The notes: generated by a model not told the origin, from the sequence alone. Shown: positions 9,415-18,745, numbered from the stretch's first letter. The stretch: 64,000 nt of DNA from JAJYRX01 sp041655275 (GCA_041655275.1 JBBAFU010000004.1:1-64000); one strand, 5' to 3'. Numbers and translations: made by a program.

Positions 9415-9479
9415 GTCCCGATTTCCAACATTTTGGGTCTGTGCAACCGTTCAGTATTGAAATATGCAAAAATCGGGAC
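9415..9479. promoter_or_regulatory. Inverted repeat in the sauS-sauR control region
   Basis: Two perfectly complementary 10-base arms, GTCCCGATTT (9415-9424) and AAATCGGGAC (9470-9479), lie in the gap between the divergent sauS and sauR genes. Between them is the smaller repeat TTCAGTATTGAA (9450-9461). IclR regulators often bind paired or long inverted sites between divergent genes, so this is a candidate SauR operator region. No promoter hexamers are called. Confidence 0.5.
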
Positions 9480-9499
9480 GACTGAAAGGAGATATTGCA

Positions 9500-10255
9500 A
9501 TGTCGAGCCACGCCAATGCGGCAGCTGTCCGTGCCTTCCGCATTCTGGAAATCATTGCCCAGGCCGATCGTCCATTGTCACTGACGGAAATCACGGACCG
9601 CATTGAATTGCCCAAGCAGACGGTGCATCGGTTGCTCAAGCAACTCGAAAGTGCATGGCTGGTAACACGTACTGCGCCCCAACGTCATTACGAATGTTCC
9701 GCGCGTGTACGAAAAATGGCGGTCAACCTGCTCATGACTGCCGGCCCGGCGGCCGCCCGGCGCGCCATCCTGCAAGAGCTTGTGGACACTGTGCAGGAAA
9801 CCTGTAATCTGGCCATGTCGAGCGGCGACGATATTGTGTACCTGGATCGCGTTGAAGTGAATTGGCCATCACGCTTCACACTGAGTGCCGGGTCGCGCGT
9901 TCCCTACCATTGCACCGCGAGTGGAAAACTACTGCTGGGCCTGATGCCGCGCCAGCAGCGTGAACGTCTTCTGCGCCAATTGCCTCTGCGCGGCAGCACC
10001 GAATTGACGATTACCAGCCTGGATGACCTGCGCGACGAACTCACCGGGATCCGCAAGCTGCGCTATAGTCTCAACAAGGGGGAGTTCATGCCCGGCATGG
10101 TGGCCATTGCCGTGCCGGTCATGCGCGACCGCACGCGCGCTTGTGCCGCCATCGCCATTCAGGCACCAGCAGAACGCATCTCCATGGAGGGCCTGATAGC
10201 TCACCTGCCGGTACTTCGCGAGGCCGCGGAACAAACTGCCGCAACCTTTCGCTGA
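9500..10255 (+). CDS. sauR: IclR-family regulator, predicted SauR
   Basis: A 251-residue IclR regulator: N-terminal winged helix (residues 10-70, with LTEITDRIELPKQTVHRLLK) and C-terminal ligand domain containing GSRVPYHCTASGKLLLG, the usual IclR effector-pocket region. The ATG at 9500 has AAGGAG eight bases upstream; an earlier ATG at 9464 lacks this. It is transcribed away from sauS. In C. necator the sulfoacetate regulator SauR is also IclR-type, which supports the name. It is clearly related to the second IclR protein at 19637-20473. Confidence 0.75.
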   Translation: MSSHANAAAVRAFRILEIIAQADRPLSLTEITDRIELPKQTVHRLLKQLESAWLVTRTAPQRHYECSARVRKMAVNLLMTAGPAAARRAILQELVDTVQETCNLAMSSGDDIVYLDRVEVNWPSRFTLSAGSRVPYHCTASGKLLLGLMPRQQRERLLRQLPLRGSTELTITSLDDLRDELTGIRKLRYSLNKGEFMPGMVAIAVPVMRDRTRACAAIAIQAPAERISMEGLIAHLPVLREAAEQTAATFR

Positions 10256-10273
10256 TCGACACGGCAACCGGCA

Positions 10274-10302
10274 ACAAAAAGCCCGGCTCACAAGCCGGGC
10301 TC
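10274..10302 (-). terminator. Terminator after pnp
   Basis: Read on the minus strand, the stem AGCCCGGCT/AGCCGGGCT is followed by a run of T residues (TTTTTGTTG). It lies just after the pnp stop codon and faces sauR from the other side. The plus strand has no T tract, so it would end pnp transcription only. Confidence 0.8.
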
Positions 10303-10338
10303 CGGAACATCAGGCCCGCAAGGGCCTTTTGTCTACCT

Positions 10339-12498
10339 CTAGTCCTGCGATGGCGCCTTTATCTGGGCATCCTCGATGTTGCCGTTCTGCTGGGCCTCTA
10401 TGCCGCCGATCGCCTTGGTGGACAATCGCAGGCGACCCTTATCATCGGCTTCCAGCACCTTCACGCGGACCACTTGCCCAACGGTGAGGACATCCGTGAT
10501 GTTGGCAATGCGGTAGTTCGCAATTTCAGAGATGTGCAGCAGGCCGTCGCGACCGGGCAGGACCTGGACGATGGCACCGAAATCGAGCAGGCGCAGCACG
10601 GGACCTTCATACTCATGGCCCACTTCCACATCTGCCGTCAGCTCGCGGATGCGGCGCTCGGCCTCTCGTGCCATGTCGAGATCGGCACTGGCAATCGTGA
10701 TCAGGCCATCGTCGCCGATGTCGATCTGCGTGCCCGTCTCTTCCGTCAGACTGCGGATGGTGGCGCCCCCCTTGCCGATCACATCACGGATCTTCTCGGG
10801 ATTGATGCGTACCGTCAGCATGCGCGGCGCATATTCGGACAGCTCCGTACGGGAGCCTTCGAGCGCATCCTTCATGCAGCCCAGGATATGCAGGCGCCCT
10901 TCACGGGCCTGCGCCAGGGCGACGCGCATGATCTCGGCCGTGATGCCCTGGATCTTGATATCCATCTGCAGGGCCGTGATGCCTTTTTCCGTACCGGCCA
11001 CCTTGAAGTCCATGTCACCCAGATGATCCTCATCACCCAGGATGTCGGTGAGCACGGCAAACTTCGCGCCTTCCTTGATCAGCCCCATGGCCACACCCGC
11101 CACATGATCGGTGATGGGCACGCCGGCATCCATCATGGCCAGGGAGCCACCGCAGACGGACGCCATCGAGGACGAGCCGTTGGATTCGGTGATCTCGGAT
11201 ACAACGCGGATGGTGTACTGGAAATCCTCGGGCGTGGGCAGCAGCGCAGTGAGCGCACGGCGGGCGAGCCGTCCGTGGCCGATCTCGCGCCGCTTGGTGA
11301 AGCCGAACCTGCCGGTTTCCCCGGTGCAGAACGGCGGAAAGTTGTAATGCAGCATGAAGCGGTCGCGATACTCACCCATCACCGAGTCGATGATCTGCTC
11401 ATCCTGCTTGGTGCCCAGCGTGGCGACGACCAGCGCCTGCGTCTCGCCCCGCGTGAACAGCGCGCTGCCATGCGCACGCGGCAGGACGCCCAGACGGATG
11501 TCGATGGGACGCACGCTGCGCGTGTCGCGGCCATCGATGCGCGGCTGACCTTCAAGAATCTGCCGGCGGACAATCTCGGACTGCAGCTCGAACAGCAGAT
11601 TGTCGACCAGCACGCCGTCGGGTGCCTCCTCGCCACGCGCTTGTGCCTGTTCGGCCAGGCCTTTCTTGACCTGATCGCTCACAGCCTTGATCTGTTGGGT
11701 GCGCACCTGCTTGGAGCGCTGCTGGTAGGCCTCGGACAGACCCGGCAAGGCAGCTTCGCGAATAGTCGATACCAGAGCCTCGTCACGCGCTTCCGGCGCC
11801 CACTCCCACTCGGGCTTGCCCGCTTCCGCGACCAGATCATGAATGGCCTCGATAGCGGCCTGCATCTGCTCATGGCCGAAGACCACGCCGCCCAGCATCA
11901 CTTCCTCGGAGAGCTGATGCGCTTCGGATTCAACCATGATGACGGCCGCTTCCGTACCGGCCACCACCAGATTCATGGCCGACTCCGCCAGCTGCGTGCT
12001 GGTGGGGTTGAGCACGTACTCGCCATCCAGATAGCCCACGCGCGCGGCACCGATGGGGCCGTTGAAGGGGATGCCGGACAGCGCCAGCGCCGCAGAAGCG
12101 CCTATCATGCCCGGGATATCGGGGTCCACTTCGGGATTCACCGACAGGGCATGGATGATGACCTGGACCTCGTTGTAGAAGCCTTCGGGAAACAGCGGAC
12201 GCAAGGGGCGATCGATCAGGCGGGAGGTGAGCACCTCCTTCTCGGACGGCTTGCCTTCACGCTTGAAGAACCCGCCGGGAATGCGGCCGGCCGCGTAGGT
12301 GCGCTCGACGTAATCCACCGTGAGGGGAAAAAAATCCTGGCCGGGACGTGCAACCGGGTTGCCCACAACAGTGGCCAGAACAACGGTGTCGTCCACGGTG
12401 ACCAGCACGGCGCCCGAAGCCTGGCGAGCGATCTCGCCGGTCTCTAGCGTGACGGTATGCTGTCCATACTGAAACGACCTGGTGACTTTATTGAACAT
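10339..12498 (-). CDS. pnp: Polyribonucleotide nucleotidyltransferase (PNPase)
   Basis: A 719-residue phosphorolytic 3'-5' exoribonuclease of the RNA degradosome. Order of domains: first RNase PH domain, alpha-helical linker, second RNase PH domain, KH (GKGGATIRSLTEETG, about 565-580) and S1 (about 625-690). Family marks include FFPLTVDYVERTYAAGRIPGGFF near residue 60 (length and sequence typical) and the SNGSSSMASVCGGSLAMMDAG stretch near 440. It follows rpsO on the same strand, the conserved bacterial order. The C-terminal tail is short and Gln/Asp-rich. Confidence 0.97.
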   Translation of the reverse strand: MFNKVTRSFQYGQHTVTLETGEIARQASGAVLVTVDDTVVLATVVGNPVARPGQDFFPLTVDYVERTYAAGRIPGGFFKREGKPSEKEVLTSRLIDRPLRPLFPEGFYNEVQVIIHALSVNPEVDPDIPGMIGASAALALSGIPFNGPIGAARVGYLDGEYVLNPTSTQLAESAMNLVVAGTEAAVIMVESEAHQLSEEVMLGGVVFGHEQMQAAIEAIHDLVAEAGKPEWEWAPEARDEALVSTIREAALPGLSEAYQQRSKQVRTQQIKAVSDQVKKGLAEQAQARGEEAPDGVLVDNLLFELQSEIVRRQILEGQPRIDGRDTRSVRPIDIRLGVLPRAHGSALFTRGETQALVVATLGTKQDEQIIDSVMGEYRDRFMLHYNFPPFCTGETGRFGFTKRREIGHGRLARRALTALLPTPEDFQYTIRVVSEITESNGSSSMASVCGGSLAMMDAGVPITDHVAGVAMGLIKEGAKFAVLTDILGDEDHLGDMDFKVAGTEKGITALQMDIKIQGITAEIMRVALAQAREGRLHILGCMKDALEGSRTELSEYAPRMLTVRINPEKIRDVIGKGGATIRSLTEETGTQIDIGDDGLITIASADLDMAREAERRIRELTADVEVGHEYEGPVLRLLDFGAIVQVLPGRDGLLHISEIANYRIANITDVLTVGQVVRVKVLEADDKGRLRLSTKAIGGIEAQQNGNIEDAQIKAPSQD

Positions 12499-12515
12499 TT
12501 AAAGATATCCTTGAA

Positions 12516-12562
12516 TACAAAAAACCGTGTACACCGCGACCGCATCGCGACGTACACGGTTG
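12516..12562 (-). terminator. rpsO-pnp intergenic hairpin
   Basis: On the minus strand, AACCGTGTAC and GTGTACACGGTT-type arms form a long stem with a GC-rich inner part, followed by TTTTTT. It lies between rpsO and pnp. In other proteobacteria this gap holds a partial terminator and an RNase III site that controls pnp; the hairpin here could do either, and reading through it must occur for pnp unless pnp has its own promoter. Confidence 0.65.
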
Positions 12563-12588
12563 GTGATATGCGGGACAGGCCGCAGATA

Positions 12589-12858
12589 TCACTTGCGCAG
12601 ACCGAGCTTTTCGATCAGATTGCGGTAGGCTTCCGGACTGCGATTCTTGAGGTAATCGAGCAGTTTACGGCGCCTGCTGACCATGCGCAGAAGGCCACGA
12701 CGGGAATGATGATCCTTGCGATGCGTCTTGAAATGCTCGGTCAGATCATTGATGCGCGCCGTGAGCAGGGCCACCTGCACTTCGGGTGAGCCGGTATCGC
12801 CGGCGGCGCGCTGGAATTTTGCAACGATATCGGATTTGTTGATGTCAGCGACAGACAT
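12589..12858 (-). CDS. rpsO: 30S ribosomal protein S15
   Basis: An 89-residue protein that matches S15 in length and sequence, with AAGDTGSPEVQVALLTARI and the HHSRRGLLRMVSRRRKLLDYL region that binds 16S rRNA. It helps assemble the 30S platform. ATG at 12858 gives the standard N-terminus MSVADINKSD; the longer upstream frame is not S15-like. It is followed by the hairpin and pnp. Confidence 0.97.
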   Translation of the reverse strand: MSVADINKSDIVAKFQRAAGDTGSPEVQVALLTARINDLTEHFKTHRKDHHSRRGLLRMVSRRRKLLDYLKNRSPEAYRNLIEKLGLRK

Positions 12859-13110
12859 GATATGAAAAGCCTCGAATACACTGGCGCCAGGGCCGAGGAG
12901 CCCGGGCGTGAATGAAACAGCCCCGTAAAAGGATTCAAGGGAGCTGATAAAGAGCCGCAGAAGAATCAACTGCGAATGAATTACAATTCAGCACGGGCAG
13001 GAAAGTCGGCAACCTGTGCCTTCCTGCTCGCGACCAAGGGTCAATTATACCGGAAAACTGCCGGCCGCCACATTACCGGCGGCCGCAGCCCTGAATCGAG
13101 TGGAGCGCCC

Positions 13111-13632
13111 ATGCCACCTGCGCCGGCCCGCCTTTCCCGCCTGGGAACCATCCTCGCCTCATGCCTGATTCTGGCCGGCTGCGCGAGCCTTGTCGATGTC
13201 GCACCCGGCACTCCCCTGGCTGAGGTGCAGGCACGTTTCGGCGCACCCAGCTTCAGCTGCACCACGGCCAATGGACAACTGCGCGTCATCTGGACCACGC
13301 AGCCCAACGGACAACTCGCCTGGGGCAGCAATGTGGATGCCGCGGGAAGGACCGAGCGCATGGAACCGTTGCTCACCAGCGAGCGTTTTCGCCGTCTCGA
13401 AACCGGTGTCTGGAACAAGGACAGTGTGCGTTGTGAATTCGGCCCCCCGGCTGAAATTGGTCCGGTCGGCCTGCCGGCGTCACGCCAGGAAGTCTGGAGC
13501 TACCGCTTCAAGGAAAACCACGTGTGGAATTCACTCATGCACATCTACTTCGATCCGCACACGGAACGCGTCACACGCCATCATCCGGGCCCCGATCCCA
13601 TGTACGAGCCGCTGGAATTCTTCGTCGACTAG
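13111..13632 (+). CDS. Small outer-membrane-type lipoprotein, function unknown
   Basis: A 173-residue protein with a lipoprotein signal: a hydrophobic stretch ending in the lipobox LAGC at about residues 21-24. The mature part begins ASLVDVAPGTPLAEVQARFGAP, similar in style to SmpA/BamE-like or 'MltA-neighbour' small lipoproteins whose first motif reads GxxxxxVxxxxGxP, and a second such repeat (CEFGPPAEIGPVG) follows. I do not recognise a named family. It sits alone on the plus strand between rpsO and pssA. The ATG at 13111 is preferred over earlier in-frame starts because it opens the signal peptide. Confidence 0.75.
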   Translation: MPPAPARLSRLGTILASCLILAGCASLVDVAPGTPLAEVQARFGAPSFSCTTANGQLRVIWTTQPNGQLAWGSNVDAAGRTERMEPLLTSERFRRLETGVWNKDSVRCEFGPPAEIGPVGLPASRQEVWSYRFKENHVWNSLMHIYFDPHTERVTRHHPGPDPMYEPLEFFVD

Positions 13633-13656
13633 GCCACGAATGCGTGAGACACGCAC

Positions 13657-14472
13657 TCAAGGCCGATCTTCACCCGCATCGCCCTGCCCCGGTCGCTCCA
13701 TGGTGCGCTGGCGCTGGCGCAGCAGTTGACGTGCACGCCGCCAGCGCCAGAACATGACGACCCAGCCCGACAGGCCGTAGACCACGAACAGGCCAAACAG
13801 CATCAACGGCGGATTGCTGGACACGAACACAAAGCCGGCCACCAGCACCAGAATCACCCAGAACGGGACGCTGCGCCCCAGCGCAAAGGACTTGCCGCTG
13901 TAGAACGGCGCCACCGTCACCATGTTGACGCCGGCATACACAGTAATACCCCAGGCCAGCCACTGCTGCAGCGAAGGGTTCAGAAAGAGCAGCTTGTTGT
14001 CCACCGCCAGCCAGAGGTAGCCCGCCATCAAAGCTGCCGCCGCCGGGCTGGGCAACCCCTGGAAGAAGCGTTTGTCGACCACGGCCAGATTGGTATTGAA
14101 GCGCGCCAGGCGCAATGCGGCACCCACGACATACACGAAAGCCGCCAGCCAGCCCCAGCGCCCCAGATCCTGAAGCGCCCAGACATACATGACCAGGGCG
14201 GGTGCCATGCCAAAGGAAATCATGTCCGCCAGGGAATCGTATTGCTCCCCGAATGCGGATTGCGTGTGTGTGAGCCGGGCCACGCGCCCGTCCATGCCAT
14301 CGAACACCATGGCCAGGAAAATGGCGATGGCGGCCACTTCAAAACGTCCCTGCATGGCCTGAACGACGGCATAGAAGCCCGCAAAGAGGTTGGCCGTCGT
14401 GAAGGCATTGGGCAAGAGGTAGATACTGCGCCGACGGCGCGTTTCCTCTGGCGAAAGCGGCAGATCAGGCAT
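13657..14472 (-). CDS. pssA: CDP-diacylglycerol-serine O-phosphatidyltransferase
   Basis: A 271-residue integral membrane enzyme that makes phosphatidylserine from CDP-diacylglycerol and serine. The CDP-alcohol phosphotransferase motif D-G-x2-A-R-x8-G-x3-D-x3-D is present as DGMDGRVARLTHTQSAFGEQYDSLADM (key residues D, G, R and the two terminal D) around residues 60-86. Six to eight membrane helices follow. The basic C-terminus (RRARQLLRQRQR) is cytoplasmic. It lies 17 bases after psd, and the two enzymes act in sequence. Confidence 0.93.
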   Translation of the reverse strand: MPDLPLSPEETRRRRSIYLLPNAFTTANLFAGFYAVVQAMQGRFEVAAIAIFLAMVFDGMDGRVARLTHTQSAFGEQYDSLADMISFGMAPALVMYVWALQDLGRWGWLAAFVYVVGAALRLARFNTNLAVVDKRFFQGLPSPAAAALMAGYLWLAVDNKLLFLNPSLQQWLAWGITVYAGVNMVTVAPFYSGKSFALGRSVPFWVILVLVAGFVFVSSNPPLMLFGLFVVYGLSGWVVMFWRWRRARQLLRQRQRTMERPGQGDAGEDRP

Positions 14473-14489
14473 GGGCAGGGACAGCAGGT

Positions 14490-15164
14490 TCAGTCGTCGG
14501 TGGGCACGTACGGTGCAGGCCCGAGTTCGGCCAGCAAGGTCTGCGTCGCCTTGACGCGATCACCCAGAGCTACGCGGGGACGGGCATGCAGGGGCAGATA
14601 GACATCCACACGCGAGCCAAAACGAATGAAGCCGTAGCGCTGGCCGGCGTAGACGGGCTCATCGGTATCAACATAACAGAGGATGCGCCGGGCGACCAGT
14701 CCGGCAACCTGCACAAGCGTGAGCTGCTGATCGTCCGGCGTGTATACGATGACCGCATTGCGCTCGTTTTCCAGCGAGGACTTGTCCAGCGCAGCATTCA
14801 GGAAGCGCCCCGGAAAATACGTGACAGCGCCTACCCTGCCCTTGACGGGCATACGGTTGGAATGCACATTGAACACATTCATGAACACGCTGATTTTCAG
14901 CGCGGCACGATCGGCATAGGGGTCATGCGCCTCCTCGACCGCCACGATGCGACCGTCAGCCGGCGCCAGCACGGCGTTGGGCACATCGTCAGTCGTACGG
15001 GCGGGATCGCGGAAGAATTGGATGACGAAGACTGCGAGCAGCCAGAAAGGCAGGGCCAGCCAGCCCGACCACAGGTTGAGCAGCAGCGCGAGGACCACAC
15101 TGAGGGCAATGAAAGGCCAGCCCTCGCGCGCGATCAGGGGATGAGGATAAGACGGTTTATACAT
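14490..15164 (-). CDS. psd: Phosphatidylserine decarboxylase, short (PSD-A) form
   Basis: A 224-residue pyruvoyl enzyme that converts phosphatidylserine to phosphatidylethanolamine. Two N-terminal membrane helices are followed by the catalytic core with VAPADGRIV-like LAPADGRIVAVEE, the HSNRMPVKG motif and the self-cleavage site in RFGSRVDVYLP, where the Gly-Ser bond would be cut and Ser become the pyruvoyl group. The length matches the short bacterial form. It sits upstream of pssA. An 84-base gap separates it from the inserted tauY. Confidence 0.93.
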   Translation of the reverse strand: MYKPSYPHPLIAREGWPFIALSVVLALLLNLWSGWLALPFWLLAVFVIQFFRDPARTTDDVPNAVLAPADGRIVAVEEAHDPYADRAALKISVFMNVFNVHSNRMPVKGRVGAVTYFPGRFLNAALDKSSLENERNAVIVYTPDDQQLTLVQVAGLVARRILCYVDTDEPVYAGQRYGFIRFGSRVDVYLPLHARPRVALGDRVKATQTLLAELGPAPYVPTDD

Positions 15165-15248
15165 GATGGGCGAAGCATAACCGATATGCGGAAGCCACGG
15201 CGCGCCTACCCGGAATCATGGCTGTCCTGCCACACCCCCTGCCCTGCC

Positions 15249-16703
15249 CTATATCACCTCGTCCTTCAGGTGGTACCAGCGGTACAGGAAGCGCTGCCCG
15301 AACCGGCGGAACGGCGCGAAGGCTTCCGACACCACCATTTCACGAATGTTCGGGAACGGCAGGCGCGACTTGAAGATGGGCAGACTGAGCTCGCCCCCCT
15401 TGCCCGCAATCAGCTGGGCCATGCGCTTGCCCGCCTGGGCCGAATACATGACGCCGTTGCCGCCATAGCCAAGGGCGTAATAGATCTCGCGCGAAGGATC
15501 GGGCTGGAAGATGCGCGGCATCATGTCATGGCTGACATCCACCCAGCCCCACCAGGAATATTCGAGCTCGACATTGGCCAGCGACGGGAATTTGCGACCC
15601 AGATCGCGTACCAGCATCTGCTCGTACTTCTTGTCCGGTGCGTTGTGCCCCGTGATGGCACTGCGACTGCCGATCTGCAGGCGGTTGTCCGGCATGAGGC
15701 GATAGTAGTGGCGCAATATTCGCGTGTCGGTCGCGAACTGATAGCTGTGCAGCCCGGCTTCCCTGATCTCGGCATCCGTGAGCACCCGGGTGACGATGGA
15801 GTTCGACAGGATGGGCAATATGCGATTCTTGACCTCGGGATGCAGGCTGTTGCTCGTATAGCCGCCTGTGGCCATGCCGACGCGGCGCGCCTTGACCACG
15901 CCGCCCGGCGTACGCAGGTAATGAAAGCCGTCCCTGCTCTCCCAGCCCTGCACCGGACTGGCGGGATGCACCCTGACGCCCAGCGCACGCGCCTTGCGCA
16001 GATAGCCGAAGGCAAGCTTGCCCGCATGCACGCCAATGCCCTCGGGCTCCTGCATGGCGCCGGCAGCTTCGTGGTCATTCATCCACTCGTCGCGCACCGT
16101 GCGTGCGTCCATCATCTTCACGTCGTAGTTGAAGGTGTTGCGCAGCAGCCCGGCCTCCTTCTCCAGTACCGGCATCATCTTGTCCCTGTGCGCGATATAC
16201 AGATGGCCGCCGTGCTGGGCATCGCAGTCGATATCGGCAATCAGGGACCGGAAAGTATCCATGCCGTCCAGGCATTCCTGGTGCATGGCCAGCGCAACAT
16301 CCTGCCCCCAGCGCTTGATCCACTCGGAGCGCTTCAGCCGGCCCGACGCACACTGCGCCTGGCCGCCGTTGCGCGTGCTGCAACCCCAGGCGGTGCGGTT
16401 GGCTTCCAGCACCACCGCCTTGATGCCGTGCTCCCGGGCCAGGAAGATAGCTGTGCACAGCCCGGTAAAGCCCGAACCGATGATGGCGACGTCGACCTCG
16501 ATATCGCCCTGGATCGGGCCATCATCCGCAGGCGGATCGCCCGCCGTACCGATCCAGTACGTGGGTGCATATTCACTGCCATGTCCCGGAATGCCCGTGA
16601 CCAGCGGGTCGTAGGCGGGATCGTAGGGCGCACTTGCCGGGGTTGCCCTCGAGGTCACGTTCGGGGCCGCGTCCGGCTGTGCCGCGGGAGTGTGGGTGTC
16701 CAT
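15249..16703 (-). CDS. tauY: Predicted taurine dehydrogenase large subunit (FAD oxidoreductase)
   Basis: A 484-residue DadA/PuuB-like flavoprotein. The FAD-binding motif VAIIGSGFTGLCTAIFLA lies near residue 67, followed by a GCSTRNGGQAQ stretch and a C-terminal ALGYGGNGVMYSAQAG flavin motif. No signal peptide is evident. Many amine-oxidising enzymes share this fold; the taurine call comes from context: a small NTF2-like gene directly upstream, a MocR-type regulator, and xsc nearby, the set known for TauXY pathways, where TauY is about 52 kDa. It would oxidise taurine to sulfoacetaldehyde and ammonia, passing electrons on to a membrane carrier or cytochrome. Confidence 0.75.
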   Translation of the reverse strand: MDTHTPAAQPDAAPNVTSRATPASAPYDPAYDPLVTGIPGHGSEYAPTYWIGTAGDPPADDGPIQGDIEVDVAIIGSGFTGLCTAIFLAREHGIKAVVLEANRTAWGCSTRNGGQAQCASGRLKRSEWIKRWGQDVALAMHQECLDGMDTFRSLIADIDCDAQHGGHLYIAHRDKMMPVLEKEAGLLRNTFNYDVKMMDARTVRDEWMNDHEAAGAMQEPEGIGVHAGKLAFGYLRKARALGVRVHPASPVQGWESRDGFHYLRTPGGVVKARRVGMATGGYTSNSLHPEVKNRILPILSNSIVTRVLTDAEIREAGLHSYQFATDTRILRHYYRLMPDNRLQIGSRSAITGHNAPDKKYEQMLVRDLGRKFPSLANVELEYSWWGWVDVSHDMMPRIFQPDPSREIYYALGYGGNGVMYSAQAGKRMAQLIAGKGGELSLPIFKSRLPFPNIREMVVSEAFAPFRRFGQRFLYRWYHLKDEVI

Positions 16704-16756
16704 GCCTTGCCTCTCTGAATACGTGCTGCGTTTTGGGAAAAGACGCCGTGAGGCGC

Positions 16757-17176
16757 CTATTTGGCTGGCAGGGCCGGACGCTGCTTGCGGAAGGCGTTCT
16801 TCACGGCGATCTTGTCACCCTTGAAGGTGAACACATCGACCATGCGCGCCTCGACACGCGTGCCATCAGCATTCGTGCCACAGAAAGTGCTCTCGGACAC
16901 ACCGCGGTCACCGGCCACGAAATGATCGCCATCGCGCCAGGCGGCGTCGGGCACGTTGATCCAGGCCGCCTCGAAAGCCTTGCGCACCGCCTCGCGGCCA
17001 TAGTGGCTGCTGCCCAGCTGATCGGGCCCGGCAACGGTGTGAAACTCGCACTCATCCGCCATCATGCTCATCAGCGCGTCGATATCATGTCGATTCCATG
17101 CTGCGGCAAATGCTTCCAGCAGCTTGACCTTGTCCTGGCTCATCACAGACTCCTCGAGTATTTTCATCCATATCAC
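16757..17176 (-). CDS. tauX: Predicted taurine dehydrogenase small subunit (NTF2-like)
   Basis: A 139-residue SnoaL/NTF2-like cone-fold protein, with AFAAAWNRHDIDALMSMMADECEFHT near residue 17 (only part needed for recognition) and the closing VDVFTFKGDKIAVKN. The size, about 15-16 kDa, fits the small subunit described for TauXY enzymes. It lies 53 bases before tauY and 66 bases after the MocR gene on the same strand, suggesting one transcript. On sequence alone it would be just an NTF2-like protein; the role is inferred from the operon. The start at 17176 may be three codons upstream of a better one at 17140 (MSQDKVKLLE). Confidence 0.7.
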   Translation of the reverse strand: MIWMKILEESVMSQDKVKLLEAFAAAWNRHDIDALMSMMADECEFHTVAGPDQLGSSHYGREAVRKAFEAAWINVPDAAWRDGDHFVAGDRGVSESTFCGTNADGTRVEARMVDVFTFKGDKIAVKNAFRKQRPALPAK

Positions 17177-17242
17177 ACGATAGGCAATCCCCGGCGCCAG
17201 TTGTAGTACCAGTTCGCCGATATCGTTGGGTCCAGCTATGCG

Positions 17243-18745
17243 TCAGAGGTGCTGTCGGCTCACGGCATCGCGAATCAGCTGTATGCCGGCCTCTATCCGC
17301 TGCGTCTTGATCGCCGAGAAGCCCAGGCGAAAGCAATGCTGGCCATCGGCCGGATCACGAAAGAAGATACCGCCCGGCTCTATGAGGACACCCAGGTCCT
17401 TGCAATCGCGATGCAGGCGCTGGACATCCAGCGCAGGCGGCCCCTGAAGCCAGGCGGATGAGCCGCCGGAAACCGGCACACAGTGGATCTGCGGCAGATA
17501 ACGTCCCAGCGCGTCGACGAGCGCGCGGGCCCGGCGATGGCGCACCTCCGCCAGACGGGCCAGCAAGGCATCGTGATAGCCCAGCGACAGGAACAGACCA
17601 AAGGCACGCTGCAGGAAGGCCGTGGGATGACGCAGGTTGAGACGGCGGGCATGGCGCAGCTCGGCAATCAGCTCGCGCGGGCCCACCACATAGCCCAGGC
17701 GCACGCCGGGTGCCAGGCTCTTGGACAGGCTGCCGACATAGATGACGCGCGCACTGCGATCCATGCTCTTGAGCGTGGGAAAGGGATCACCGCGGAAACT
17801 CACCTGACTTTCGTAGTCGTCCTCGATCAGAATCACGTCGGCGGCCGCAGCCTGCTCCAGCAATGCCGTACGCCGGGCCATGGACATGGTCACGGTGGTC
17901 GGACACTGGTGACTGGGCGTTGTATAGACGTAATCACAGGCGGCCAGCGCGGGCGTCACCATCAGCCCTTCCCCATCCACCGGCAGCGCAACCAGACGCT
18001 CCGAGCGCGCCCCGAAGATATTGCGTGCATCCGGATAGCCGGGATCCTCGATACCCACTGCCGTGTCACGGCCGACAAGCAGATCGGCCAGCAGGTAGAG
18101 CGCCTGCTGCGCCCCCACGGTGATGATGATCTCGTCCTCGCCGGCCCACACCCCGCGCCGTGGCAGCAGGCGCTGGCGGATCTGTGCGATGAGCGAGGCA
18201 TCATCGCGCAATATCATGTCCTGCGCCCACTCGCCGATCTCCATCGCACTGAGCGTACGCAGGCAGCATTCACGCCATTCCGCAGCCGGAAACAGTTCCG
18301 CATCGAACTGGCCGTAGAGAAAGGGATAGGGGAAGTCCTGCCAGTCGGCCGGTTTCTCGATATTGCGCTGGTCCGAGGGCCGGAAACGGAAACGTCCCGC
18401 CCAGTCGGGGGCATTGTCGGGCTCGCCGGGCGGCGGCACCGGGCTGTCGCCCCGTGCCGGCACGGGGCGCATGTCGGGGTTGACGAAATAGCCGCGGCGC
18501 TCACGCGCCAGCAGATAGCCATGGTCTACCAGGCGCTGATAGGCAATGATGACTGTGTTGCGCGATACCCCGAGACGCTGGGCCATGCGACGACTGGACG
18601 GCAGCGGCACATCGGACGATACCTGCCCGTCGAGCACGGCTGCCACCAGCATCTGGCAGATCTGCTCCTGCAGGCTCAGCCCCTTGCCCCCCCTTCGCTC
18701 AAAAAGGGCTTTCCACATGGCCGATCCCGACCGGCGCGCGCTCAT
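17243..18745 (-). CDS. tauR: MocR/GntR-family regulator, predicted TauR
   Basis: A 500-residue fusion of an N-terminal GntR winged helix (about 20-90, with PLPSSRRMAQRLGVSRNTV) and a C-terminal fold-type I aminotransferase-like domain that should bind PLP; SLSKSLAPGVRLGY holds the expected PLP lysine. TauR, the PLP-dependent activator of taurine genes in alphaproteobacteria, has this architecture, and the tauX-tauY genes follow directly. Its ATG overlaps the thiG stop by four bases. Here it is co-directional with tauXY rather than divergent, unlike many MocR loci. Confidence 0.75.
   Translation of the reverse strand: MSARRSGSAMWKALFERRGGKGLSLQEQICQMLVAAVLDGQVSSDVPLPSSRRMAQRLGVSRNTVIIAYQRLVDHGYLLARERRGYFVNPDMRPVPARGDSPVPPPGEPDNAPDWAGRFRFRPSDQRNIEKPADWQDFPYPFLYGQFDAELFPAAEWRECCLRTLSAMEIGEWAQDMILRDDASLIAQIRQRLLPRRGVWAGEDEIIITVGAQQALYLLADLLVGRDTAVGIEDPGYPDARNIFGARSERLVALPVDGEGLMVTPALAACDYVYTTPSHQCPTTVTMSMARRTALLEQAAAADVILIEDDYESQVSFRGDPFPTLKSMDRSARVIYVGSLSKSLAPGVRLGYVVGPRELIAELRHARRLNLRHPTAFLQRAFGLFLSLGYHDALLARLAEVRHRRARALVDALGRYLPQIHCVPVSGGSSAWLQGPPALDVQRLHRDCKDLGVLIEPGGIFFRDPADGQHCFRLGFSAIKTQRIEAGIQLIRDAVSRQHL

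Noticed and set aside
10141..12447. A 768-residue open frame on the plus strand over pnp
   Set aside because: It is the antisense shadow of pnp, rich in His, Gly, Asp and Arg, with no domain; pnp itself is unmistakable.
14586..16718. A 710-residue open frame on the plus strand over psd and tauY
   Set aside because: Shadow of two real genes on the other strand, with low-complexity composition typical of high-GC antisense frames.
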